The notes below the pieces were generated by a model, which had not been told where the DNA came from, searched no databases, and saw only the letters and a list, made by a program, of their open reading frames with translations. Of a DNA stretch of 64,000 nucleotides, positions 22,366 to 31,070 are shown one piece after another. Both the position numbers and the translations under genes were made by a program. Positions within the stretch are counted from its first letter, which is position 1. Each line of letters starts with the position of its first letter. This DNA is from Paraspadella gotoi (Eukaryota; Chaetognatha), in the NCBI GenBank assembly GCA_051294375.1, contig CM119264.1, positions 5,606,218 to 5,670,217 of the forward strand. Reading direction: 5' to 3'.

Positions 22366-23570
22366 GTGTTCGGGTGGACATTAGTAGGAGCGAGTGAAAA
22401 CGAAAGCGGAGAACACATTAGTTGCTGTTCAACGACACATGAGCATGAGAAATTGGAATATTTGATAGCGTCGATGTTTCGTCACGATTTTTTGATGAGA
22501 GGAACTGAGAGATATCCATCTGAGGTGCAGCACCCGTCGGCTGAAGACAGTTATGCTTTAGAGCAACTGGAGAATGAGATTTATTTCAACGAAAAGACCG
22601 GTCATTACGTCGCGCCGTCGCCGTGGAAAAGGAAGGGAGAAGACCGCCGAGTTTCTTGAAACGATTAAGGACGATGTGGTGAAGAACGCGGAAAGCAGAG
22701 CGAGGAAATTGGCGAACAAGATGCGGAAAGATCCGTTGCTGAAGGAGGGGGTGTCCGAACGATGGAGGAGACAATCGAATTGGGCCACGCGAGAAAGGCC
22801 GTAGTGGAGCATTCGCCCGCCGGGTCAGCCGGAGTGTTTCGCGCCGTTGCTCGTCGTCACGAGAGCGGACAAGCCGGGCAAATTCAGAATCTGTCAAGAT
22901 GCAGCATCGAAAGTGAACGGGAATGCGCTGAACGATCACTTGATTGGAGGGCCGGACAACCTCACTCCGTTAATTGGCATGTTGCTGAAGTTCCGCAGAA
23001 AAAGATATACGATTTCCGCAGACATCAAGGGGTTCTTTCATCAAGTCGAGTTACATCCAAAAGACGTAGCAGCCTTCAGATACCACTGGTATACAGACAA
23101 ATCGATGCAGACATTGGAGGTTCACGAGCCGCTGGTACACGTGTTCGGGGAGCGGGCAGTCCGGGGTCGCGACGTTTGTGCTGCAGTATCACGGGAAGAA
23201 GCTGAGTTTCACTGGAGAATTTTCGCCGAGGTGATCATCGCGTTTTTCCTTAAAGTTTACGTTACGATTATCTCGATGCCTGGACGGCATTAAAGAAGCA
23301 AGAAAGATGCGGTTAGACATGACGGAGGCGATGAAGAAAGGCGGGTTCGAGCTTACAAAGTGGCAAGCTTCACATCCACGAATCTTGTTAGATGATCCAG
23401 AAGGAGACGAAGAAGAGAACGAAACGGTGAACGAAGCAGTTGACGGGGGTTGGAGGAAGAACTGGAGGATAATCTCGAGGGTTTGCCGGGAATGCAATGC
23501 GGAGGATCCGTCGCTCGATGAACATGATTCTAAAGTTTTAGAACGGATACAACTCGAAACGTGATGTTTT
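22366..23570 (+). pseudogene. pol: Reverse transcriptase domain of pol, frameshifted
   Basis: Begins with the FGWTLVGASE segment typical of the protease-RT junction in BEL/Pao (22366). The fingers and palm follow at 22847-23120 (RADKPGKFRICQDAASK, then ISADIKGFFHQVELHPKD). The first catalytic Asp is encoded at 23021-23023. The region of the YVDD box lies at about 23256-23268 but is disrupted by what looks like a one-base loss, after which the connecting sequence (MTEAMKKGGFELTKWQASHP, about 23319) continues in another frame. RT copies the element RNA into DNA. Additional frame changes lie near 22660-22840 and 23110-23160. Confidence 0.93.
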
Positions 23571-24500
23571 CTTTGTACGAGTAACAGACAAAGCAGAGAA
23601 GGAGGCGAAGACGAGAAGAGATGTCTTGAAGTTGGTCGCATCGGTTTTCGATCCCTGGGGTGTGGCGCCGTTCGTATTGAAAGGGAGAAGCATATTCCAA
23701 AAGATAGTGATGGAAGGGCTAGACTGGACGACAAGCTGCCGGAAGAGTTGTTCGAGGCGTTCGACAAGTGGCGAAAGAAGATGTGTTTTCTAAAAAGAAT
23801 TAGAATTCCACGGTGGACGAGCATCTTGGGCCTTGAATGTGTGAAGACATCGTTGATCGTGTTTTGCGACGCAAGTTACGAAGGGTATGGAGTGGCCATC
23901 TACATAAAGAAGGAAAAAAAGACGGAGAAAAAAGTCACGTGACGCTACTCTTTGCCAAAGCTCACGTAGTACCAGTAAAGATGCAAGAAAAATTATAGTG
24001 GAGAATCAACTGGATCATGGAGACTCGATGCCAAGCTGGAACTAAACGCGGCAAGATTGGCGGCGCAGACTCGAGACACCATGATAAGGGAAGCGGGTGA
24101 AGAATTTGATGAGATTCATATGATGACGGATTCAATCACAGTGATTCGATGATCAAAGACTGGAAAAAACGTTTCAAAACGTATGAGAATTTTCGATTGA
24201 AAACTATCAGACTCCTCTCGAAACCAAGTGAATGGAAATATGTGCCATCCCAAGAAAACCAGCCGATTTGACAAGCCGTGGGGTAGATGCTGATGATGCT
24301 GAAAGTTGGAAAAAGTTTCACAGAGGACCTGAATGGCTTCGCCAAAAAGAGAAAGACTGGCCGACTACGAACGATTTAGACAGTATGAAGAAAAAGAAAG
24401 ATGTAAATGTAAATATCAGCGCAATTCACGACGATAGTGAATTTAGTCCGATGGAACTTATTTTTGCTAATTCTACAGAGAGTATCCGAAAAAGATGATG
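23571..24500 (+). pseudogene. pol: RNase H and connecting domain of pol, frameshifted
   Basis: The segment 23748-23942 encodes a connection region and then VFCDASYEGYGVAIYIK, the RNase H core with the first catalytic Asp at 23868-23870. Later pieces in other frames include an MMTDSIT-type stretch near 24118 and a segment corresponding to the conserved NPADLTSRG block of BEL/Pao near 24256, followed by GPEWLRQKEKDWP. RNase H removes the RNA template during reverse transcription. Several frame changes make this copy non-translatable as it stands. Confidence 0.85.
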
Positions 24501-26091
24501 AACATGAAAAAGAGGACTGGGTGCTGAAAGTAACTGAAAAAATAAGTGACTGGGTGAAAAAAGTGAAAAGAATAGTTTACTTTGTGAAAGCAGTGAAAGG
24601 ATTGATTGAAAACAAAATTCGAAAGAAGAAAGGTGAGCAATAGAGAGAAAAGAAATGAGAATGACAGGAGACGAATACAAGAGAGCAGAGTTGAAACTAA
24701 TCAAAGCGATCCAAGAAAAAAATTCGAAAAAGAAATATTCGAATTAATAAAGTTGGGAGTCATGACGCCAAATTCGCACAGAGAATTGAGAAGTAGAAAT
24801 TAAGAATTGTCGCTATGAGTCCGTTTCATTGACGAGGAGGGTTTGATGAGGACTGGAGGGAGGTTAGGGAACTCGAAAGGGTTATCATATGACGCTAAAC
24901 ATCCCATAATATTACCAAAAGATGACGAGAATATCGATTCACTGATTCGCCATGAACATATCACATTATTCCACTCCGGTACATGCGCAACATTCCATTC
25001 ATTAAGACAAAGATTTACCTTGTTGGGAGGAAGGCCAGCAGTGGAAAAGATCGTCCGCCGGTGTTTGAAATGCCAGAGAAACTTAAAGGTTCCAACGCCG
25101 CAGAAGATGGCTGAACATCCAGAGTTCAGAGTAAACGAAGCAATTCCATTTGAAATAACCGGACTTGATTGTTTTGGTCCGTATCAGGTGAAACACGCTG
25201 GACGTGGGCTGAATAAAAAGAATGTAGTAATATTTACATGTCTAACTACACGAGCAGTAGCTTTCGAAATATTGAAGGACATGACATCGCAGTCAATGCT
25301 CAGCGCACTAATCAGATTTAAAAACGTTTACCCAGGTGTACGCTCATTCATCTCGGACAACGGCACGAATCTCGTAGGAGCGAGCAACGAGATAGAGAAG
25401 CAACTACATCAACTCCAAAGCAACGAGAAAATTCATGAAGAAATCGCCGCCAAAGGAATCACCTGGACATTTGGACCGCCAAACGCTCCACATTGGGGAG
25501 GAGCTTGGAAAGGTTGATTCGTGAGACAAAAAAGCACATCAACGCCGTCATTCCTCAGAGTTGGACGTCGACACATTCGCAACAATCCTAAGTGAAATAT
25601 CAGGTATCATGAATCGACGCCCATTGACATTCGAATCTTCCGATCCAAGAGTGATATTGCATTATCACCAGCAAATTTCTTATATCCATATTTGTTTACA
25701 TCGACATCACTAACCTTATTACCATACGCAGCGGCGGAAGGGGATTGCATGAGGGCGGCGTGGAAGCAAGTGAGGGAGGTAGCGGACTCTTTCTGGAGCG
25801 TTGGCACTCAGAGTACTTAATCTCGTTACAGGAGAGAACGAAATGGCGAAACACGGCCGAAAACTTGAAGGAAGGACAAGCAGTTCTACTCGTCGAGCCG
25901 AACGCCCCGCGGATCAATGGAAGACGGGCAGAGTCGTCGAAGTCAAAGGAACGGCACGATCAAGAGAGAAGCCGTCGTCCGCCTCGCCGATGGAAGAACT
26001 TTTCGACGTCACCACAACGCGCTGGTTCAACTCGAACTGGATCAGTAAAAAACAATTTGAAAAGAAAAACTTTAAATTCATGGAACAATGA
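24501..26091 (+). pseudogene. pol: Integrase of pol, nearly intact core with a break at the catalytic Glu region
   Basis: The 224-codon open frame 24843-25517 holds the zinc-binding H-H-C-C set (RHEHITLFHSG, then RRCLKCQ) and two catalytic acidic residues, in ITGLDCFGPY (Asp at 25167-25169) and SFISDNGTNLVGA (Asp at 25356-25358). It reaches NAPHWGGAW and then stops by frameshift just where the catalytic Glu is expected (about 25509). The C-terminal domain continues in other frames (IMNRRPLTF-like sequence near 25610, ISLQERTKWRNTAENLKEGQ at 25823), with the probable pol stop at 26089-26091. Integrase inserts the cDNA. The single break so close to the active site could be a sequencing error. 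Confidence 0.93.
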
Positions 26092-26198
26092 AAAAACTCG
26101 GTAAAGTGAATTTGTAAAGGCAAATTGTAAACAATCATCGTAGTCAAGCAAAAAAATAGGCAGTTAAAATTTACAAAATATCGTGATCGATCATATCG

Positions 26199-26228
26199 TG
26201 AATTTAGAAAGAAGCCAGCTCTCAAAAA
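26199..26228 (+). promoter_or_regulatory. Weak 3' splice-acceptor-like site before ORF A
   Basis: GTGAATTTAG ends at 26206, 22 nt before the ATG of ORF A. The pyrimidine tract is poor, making it the weakest of the series. Confidence 0.25.
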
Positions 26229-26826
26229 TGAACATCGAACAATTCGTCAAGTCTTGTTTTCAAAAACAACTGAGAACGTCGATCGATAGATTGGTTGAAA
26301 ATTTATGGGAGAAGTAGAAGCAATTCAAAGTTGGAGCTACCCACCAGCTACAGAAATATCGTTAATATTGGAAAAAGTGAGATCAAGAAAAAGGCAGATA
26401 GCCGAATTGGCGAAAGAACTTAAGGGAATATACGTTCCACCACCCGCCAAGGAGGACGACGAAGATACGATTTACCATAAAGTGTTCCGCATTCCAGAAG
26501 AAGAACTCGACGAAGAATCAAAAAAAATTCTAGAAATGAAAAGAAAGAGAAGGAACGAAGTGACGGCTAAACAAAAGAAAGTTACGTTCGCCGACGACAC
26601 ACCACGGTGAAGAGCGAAATCAATGACGAGACGAGACCAAAGGAGATTGACGAGTCAACACGGTGATCAAACAAATGACGTAATCACCCAAGAAAAAAAG
26701 GAACCAGATGAAGCAAAAGCCGTCGGCGAAGAAGAAAAGCCAAGAGACGAGCACCGCCAAGATGTCATTTTTACTATCGAAAATTATTCATTAAAAAATA
26801 AAGTCATAAAGACTTCAAACTCGTAA
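26229..26826 (+). CDS. Post-pol accessory ORF A, charged protein, frameshifted
   Basis: The first ORF after pol. The ATG at 26229 opens a 25-codon helical segment (MNIEQFVKSCFQKQ). A shift near 26305 leads into the 101-codon frame that contains SWSYPPATEISLILEKV, a proline stretch and a Lys/Glu-rich end (stop 26608-26610). A further highly charged stretch is open in another frame to 26826. The protein would be about 200 residues if the breaks are not real. It has no membrane segment or signal peptide and no family I recognise. Its place in the element suggests an accessory or packaging role, which is an inference. Confidence 0.5.
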
Positions 26827-26884
26827 ACGTCGAACTGTTATAGCCGGAGAGAAACTTATTGAATAGTGAATTGGTCGAATTTTT

Positions 26885-26909
26885 ATTATTTGAATTGTTT
26901 TCAGTTGCC
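26885..26909 (+). promoter_or_regulatory. 3' splice-acceptor-like site 5 nt before ORF B
   Basis: TTGAATTGTTTTCAG ends at 26904, followed by TTGCC and then ATG. This is a strong acceptor (TTTTCAG) with an unusually short spacer to the start codon. Confidence 0.55.
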
Positions 26910-27279
26910 ATGGATACTCCAAACGCCTTCGTTGACGAATGGAACAAAATTGAAAAATCTTGGGATGATCTCGAGAAAGAAGAACAAAGCGAAAACAGGA
27001 GAAGGAAAATATTCGAACTGATATTACAGGAAAAAGAATTAAAGCAAAAAAGGAAAGAAGCTGAGCAATTGACAGAAGAAAAAGCCGATCCGAACAAAGC
27101 AGTTCTCCATTAAAGCAAGAACTTGCCGATCTAACCTGAGAAAAAACTTGATCGCTACAAAAAAATTATCAAACCCGGAAAAAATCACAACGTTCACAAT
27201 GATGGAGAAGAGAACTGAGAAGAGACTCGAGATAATCTCTGGAAAATTGTCGACGTTAGAACCGAAAGAAACTGAATGA
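26910..27279 (+). CDS. Post-pol accessory ORF B, helical charged protein
   Basis: The ATG at 26910 lies in a good context (GCCATGG) and opens 67 codons beginning MDTPNAFVDEWNKIEKSW, rich in Lys and Glu and probably coiled coil, to a stop at 27111-27113. Open sequence of similar character continues in other frames to about 27279, so the real product may be about 120 residues. The N-terminal part resembles ORF C: both start MD and have a W-x-K-x-E-K-x-W pattern and an LIL motif further on. This suggests duplication. Function unknown. Confidence 0.5.
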
Positions 27280-27344
27280 CAAAAAAGAAAACTATTTGTG
27301 ATAGTTAATAAAAGAACTGATAATTCGTTGTTGAATTTGTTTAA

Positions 27345-27370
27345 AGTTTAAGTTATAGTTTCAGTTCCTA
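27345..27370 (+). promoter_or_regulatory. 3' splice-acceptor-like site 6 nt before ORF C
   Basis: AAGTTATAGTTTCAG ends at 27364, followed by TTCCTA and ATG. The acceptor and start context parallel those of ORF B. Confidence 0.55.
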
Positions 27371-27786
27371 ATGGATCTGGCAACCGGTTTCAAAAACAAA
27401 CGAAGCAAATTAAATGAACAATGGAAAAAAGGAGAAAAACTTTGGGCAAATGGAGACTACCAAGAATCAATTAATGTGGTAGAAAAACTCATACTTCCAG
27501 AGGTTGAACTTCAAGAAGAGGAAAAAAGGCAAAAAGAAACCGACCAAGAAAACAAAGAACCTGAAGCCGCATTAGAAAGGTGCAAAAAATGAAAGAAAAC
27601 TTAAAAAAGAGAAAAGAAGAGGGAACCTACCTATACGAGTTAGAAAAAAACTTTGCAGTGTCAAAAATTTATACCGAAATCTTGACAAGAACGGAAACGG
27701 AAGAAAAAGAGATCGACAAAAAGATCACAAATCTCGAGAGAAAAATTAGAATGACGTCATTACGAAAAAGAGTCTCAAAAAATTAA
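27371..27786 (+). CDS. Post-pol accessory ORF C, helical charged protein, paralogue of B
   Basis: The ATG at 27371 opens 73 codons (MDLATGFKNKRSKLNEQWKK) to 27592. The overlapping frame 27580-27786 continues with Lys/Glu-rich helical sequence ending LRKRVSKN, so one indel near 27585 probably splits a product of about 138 residues. The EQWKKGEKLW block aligns with EWNKIEKSW of ORF B. There are no transmembrane segments. Function unknown; a coiled-coil scaffold or RNA-binding role is possible but not shown. Confidence 0.5.
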
Positions 27787-27804
27787 CATTAAAAAATGAA
27801 ATGA

Positions 27805-27830
27805 TTATATCGAATAAATTTTTCTCAGAA
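27805..27830 (+). promoter_or_regulatory. 3' splice-acceptor-like site before ORF D
   Basis: AATAAATTTTTCTCAG ends at 27828, with a good pyrimidine tract. The nearest ATG is 28 nt downstream at 27857, farther than in the other cassettes. Confidence 0.45.
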
Positions 27831-27856
27831 AGGTAGCTGAATTCCGGAAAGAAAGA

Positions 27857-28133
27857 ATGAAACTGGTGCTTGAGCACAGATTGCAGACCCCAATCGGTGG
27901 AAGATGCAATGAGAAAATTAATTTCTTACGAAAATTATTATCTGGAAAACGAAGAGAACGAAAAAGACGGAATAAAAATACAAAAACTGGAAGCTGAATT
28001 CAAAGAGCAAAAGAATTACTTTGAGAGATGGATCGAAGTTCGCTACCAGCAAAATAATGTGTTCTCAAACTTTCAGAAAGAAATGAGAGCTCATATTAAA
28101 GGAAGAAAACACCAAAACAGAACAGACAATTAA
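27857..28133 (+). CDS. Post-pol accessory ORF D, helical charged protein, frameshifted near the start
   Basis: The ATG at 27857 is followed after a few codons by a frame change. The main open frame reads SVEDAMRKLISYENYYLE onward and ends HQNRTDN at 28133. It is about 87 codons, rich in Glu, Lys, Asn and Tyr, and helical. It has no recognised domain. It sits 70 nt after ORF C and 49 nt before ORF E, matching the close spacing of the whole array. Confidence 0.45.
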
Positions 28134-28154
28134 TCGAAATTTACATATAATGTT

Positions 28155-28181
28155 TTGTTTATTTAAGACATTTCAGTAACC
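28155..28181 (+). promoter_or_regulatory. 3' splice-acceptor-like site 5 nt before ORF E
   Basis: TTTATTTAAGACATTTCAG ends at 28176, followed by TAACC and ATG. Confidence 0.55.
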
Positions 28182-28448
28182 ATGTCATTCGAACTTACCA
28201 AAAATTTTCGCGAACGAGAAAAAGCCAAAGCTGCAGCAGAAACGCCAAGCAACCTTGAGGACACGCTGGAGAAGCTGGAGATGAATGAGAAGGAATTCGA
28301 GTCATTGTATTTCGATTATATAGCGCTGGGCTGTCCGATGGTAAAGGTGTCAGAAACATATATCTGGAGAATCGCTTACCTGAAAAGATGGGCCGACTTA
28401 ATGGAAGCTGAGGGAAAAGCTTTCGCCAAAGATATTCAACCACACTAA
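28182..28448 (+). CDS. Post-pol accessory ORF E, intact 88-residue protein
   Basis: An intact ORF that begins MSFELTKNFREREKAKAA and ends AFAKDIQPH. The N-terminal third is a charged helix. The second half contains FDYIALGCPMVKVSETYIW and a helical IAYLKRWADLMEAEGKAF segment, with Trp and Tyr residues that suggest a folded helical domain. There is no signal peptide. It is the best-preserved member of the post-pol array, and the acceptor 5 nt upstream supports the start choice. Family not recognised. Confidence 0.6.
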   Translation: MSFELTKNFREREKAKAAAETPSNLEDTLEKLEMNEKEFESLYFDYIALGCPMVKVSETYIWRIAYLKRWADLMEAEGKAFAKDIQPH

Positions 28449-28519
28449 AAAAACTGATCGAGATGTGTCGACGATCCAAAATTACTTATACATTCGTTAT
28501 TCTTTGCATTCTTGCTTTC

Positions 28520-28548
28520 TTCGTTTACATTTAGTATATTCAGTCAGA
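28520..28548 (+). promoter_or_regulatory. 3' splice-acceptor-like site 5 nt before ORF F
   Basis: TTTACATTTAGTATATTCAG ends at 28543, followed by TCAGA and ATG. Confidence 0.5.
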
Positions 28549-28686
28549 ATGGACATTTCACAGCTAGCGGCGAAGTTCGGCCGATTCGGCACATTGGTAA
28601 AAGAAGTCGCCGTTACGAATCAGTAGATCGAAATCGTCCCAATATCTCATGAACGACAAGTTACGAGAGTCAAAAAATCGAAGTAA
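28549..28686 (+). CDS. Post-pol accessory ORF F, 25 codons with an in-frame TAG and open extension
   Basis: The ATG at 28549 opens MDISQLAAKFGRFGTLVKEV to a TAG at 28624-28626. The same frame then stays open for 19 more codons (starting IEIVPISHER, ending Lys-rich) to TAA at 28684-28686. The product could be a micropeptide, a readthrough protein, or a 45-residue protein whose stop is a substitution. Placement after a good acceptor argues it is a real member of the array. Confidence 0.4.
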
Positions 28687-28708
28687 GATTAAAAAAATCC
28701 GTTAAAAT

Positions 28709-28819
28709 ATGAAAATTCTGAGAAATGTAGAGGGCATAAAAAAATTAAAAAACAAAAGACGTCGAAAATTAGCGATACGAGAATTAAAGAAATTTAATCG
28801 ATTTAACGAAGCTAACTAA
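28709..28819 (+). CDS. Short, highly basic ORF
   Basis: 36 codons start MKILRNVEG and carry a dense basic cluster (KKLKNKRRRK) followed by AIRELKKFNRF. The pattern recalls nuclear-localisation or RNA-binding arginine-rich segments. There is no splice acceptor directly upstream, so it may be the end of ORF F in another frame or a chance ORF in A-rich DNA. Confidence 0.3.
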   Translation: MKILRNVEGIKKLKNKRRRKLAIRELKKFNRFNEAN

Positions 28820-29144
28820 CTTAAATAAAATTTAATAGCCTAAAACTTTAAACTTAATATACTAATTACATAAGTGGTTCCAGCCGCGAGAAAAGCTTCT
28901 CCTGAAAAAGACAAACGATCCAGACGAAGGCGAGCAAGAGGAAGTTCATGCTCGCAGAGAAAGACTAATTGGTTAAAATCGATTTCACAATAACTATCTG
29001 TCTTGTGCCACGAGTATTCGCTATTTGTCAAAAAATTCACGAATTCAAAATTATTTAATGTTCTGCTTTATAGCATTACAGGAATTTAGTTCATTACAAA
29101 AACTCGTTTTAAATATACATACAATTCAATTAATCGGTCAAAAA
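28820..29144 (+). other. Untranslated spacer with acceptor-like sites before ORF G
   Basis: No ORF. TGTTCTGCTTTATAGCATTACAG ends at 29081, and a second AG (GAATTTAG) at 29089, giving acceptor-like sites 56-64 nt before the ATG at 29145. The rest is AT-rich. Confidence 0.35.
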
Positions 29145-30376
29145 ATGGAATCGTACTCCGACTACGCACTGGACATGGAAGACGTCATGTGGGCGCCAAC
29201 GGATCAGGAGCGGCAACATTTATTCAGAGAATTTCCATTCGCCAGAGATTTCGGCGAACCTGACGTCGTCGAAGATACGGAGACAATCTCGTTAGCGACT
29301 TCAAACTCCGTCGAAGAAATCGCAATGCCGCAGCCGCCTCCGGAACCGAGTTCGCCGGGAGAGGACATCGCCTCTCGCTTCATCAACAAGAAGTCGCAGC
29401 TTCCGCCACACCGGAGGGCGCTCACCGACTTCTCAGTGCCCATCATTGTCGGCAGCGGCGACGAACCGATGTTTCGAGACGGGTTCCAGACCAACGGGAA
29501 CAGAGTCATGGTGCGACGCATTCGAAGAGCCTGGAAAAAGGCCGCGAAGATCCGCGGGTGGACAGACGGCAAATTTGACAATCTGGTACAGAAGATCCGG
29601 GAAGGAGCGAACCAGGAGACGCTTTTACGACTTGCCAAGTTTGTCAGAACCGGCCAGCTCCATCAGCAACCAACGGAGCCGCATCATCATCCACGAATGC
29701 AGCGACATCGTCTACACGTGTCGTCATATTTGATAATTCCACTCCAGCTGTCCGCTACGAGAAGACCACCACGACTACAGTTCTACCGACAACATCAGAA
29801 GAGAGTGTTGTCAGCAGCTCGACGTCATCACAAACTGAAGTCGACGGAGCGAAGTGGACTCAACTGGAGATAAGAAACCAACGACAAAGTCAGGAACTAA
29901 TCCGAGCTGAGATGGAGAAGGCGGAGTTGCGAATGAAGATCGAGAGACTGGAACAAGAATTGAAGAAGGAGACTGAGAGGAGGATCGAGGCAGAGGTGAA
30001 GCTAGAAGGAAAAGTAAGAGAGGTGGAGCAAAGAAGGGCGACGACGGAACGACTTTGGTCGCAGACTTGCGGCAAAATGTATGACAGGATCGAAATGCTG
30101 TCCTGCCCACACCTGAGATCGCCGTCTCCGCCGCAGACGAAACGTCGACACGCATCTCCATTTCGGGAAAATCACCAGGCGGACCTGCGCCTGAGTTCGT
30201 TCCGTCCACCAGCAGGCATGGAGCATTTTGTAAAATCTCCACCACGCACTCGTCAACCGGCAACGCCAAAGAAAAGACTGCCAACTTTACATCCAGTGTC
30301 GCCTCCTCCTCCACCACCTCCAAGAAGCCGTTACCCAGAGTGGGCGAAAAAAGCGACGAAGAAGCGATCGAATTGA
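29145..30376 (+). CDS. Post-pol ORF G: acidic, basic, coiled-coil and proline-rich protein, one frameshift
   Basis: The largest post-pol ORF. The ATG at 29145 opens MESYSDYALDMEDVMWAP, an acidic N-terminus. A proline-rich piece (PQPPPEPSSPGED), a basic stretch (RVMVRRIRRAWKKAAKIRGW) and a helical LVQKIREGANQETLLRLAK segment follow. After a frame change between about 29650 and 29760 the sequence continues with a Thr/Ser-rich linker, a long coiled coil (about 29850-30060) and a proline- and arginine-rich tail (SPPPPPPPRSRYPEWAKK) to TGA at 30374-30376. About 410 codons in all. There is no signal peptide or membrane segment, so it is not an envelope protein. The domain order recalls multimerising nucleic-acid-binding scaffolds such as viral phosphoproteins, but that is only analogy. 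Confidence 0.55.
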
Positions 30377-31070
30377 CTTTCATCAACTGGAACTCCGTCG
30401 GCGTCGGATGTCTGAATTGCCCGAGCCGGCCTCTCTAGAGCCGACCGCGAATCACACGCAGCATGTCATATGGCCTAGGGAGCATTTTCGTTTATTCCAG
30501 TGTTTATCGTATTCAAATTAATTCAATTATTGCCCGGTACCTACACAGAAACGACTTGTGAACGGGAACAGAAAAAATTTAATATCTGAGAAAAGGAAAA
30601 TCAAGTTAAATAAATAAATTAATAAAACAACTTGCCACACAAATCACTTAACGAAAACGACAAAGAATGACAACGAAATAAATTTGAGAAAAAAATTCAA
30701 ATTCAACCGTCCTTTAGAATTTCGAAACTAAGAATGAAAATTGAGCGAGAGGTTGCTTAGCAACGGAAGAGGAAAAGTTTTGATCGACAGTAGGCATAGT
30801 GTACCGTGGGATTGAGTAACGGACTAATCAAATGTACGAACTCAGACAATGTAAATATATTTGTTATTTAATGTCTGTATACTGCAAAATTGCATAAAAC
30901 GAAATCATCAAATCGGTTCGTTTTTCATATACAGTGATAATGAACTATACAAACAATTTGATCTTGTAAAACAAGAAGGGGGAGAAGAAAACCAAGAGAA
31001 AACTTTAAATAGCCAGAACGTGACCTGGTAGAACAGAGTCTAGTGTAACGATCGGTTTCAACACCCAAAC
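30377..31070 (+). other. AT-rich untranslated region inside the retrotransposon
   Basis: No convincing ORF. At 30752-30764 the perfect 13-bp palindrome GTTGCTTAGCAAC matches the X-box type bound by RFX factors. The rest is A-rich. Confidence 0.4.

Noticed and set aside
23189-23824. 211-codon minus-strand ORF opposite the RT region
   Set aside because: Antisense shadow; the + strand encodes recognisable BEL/Pao reverse transcriptase.
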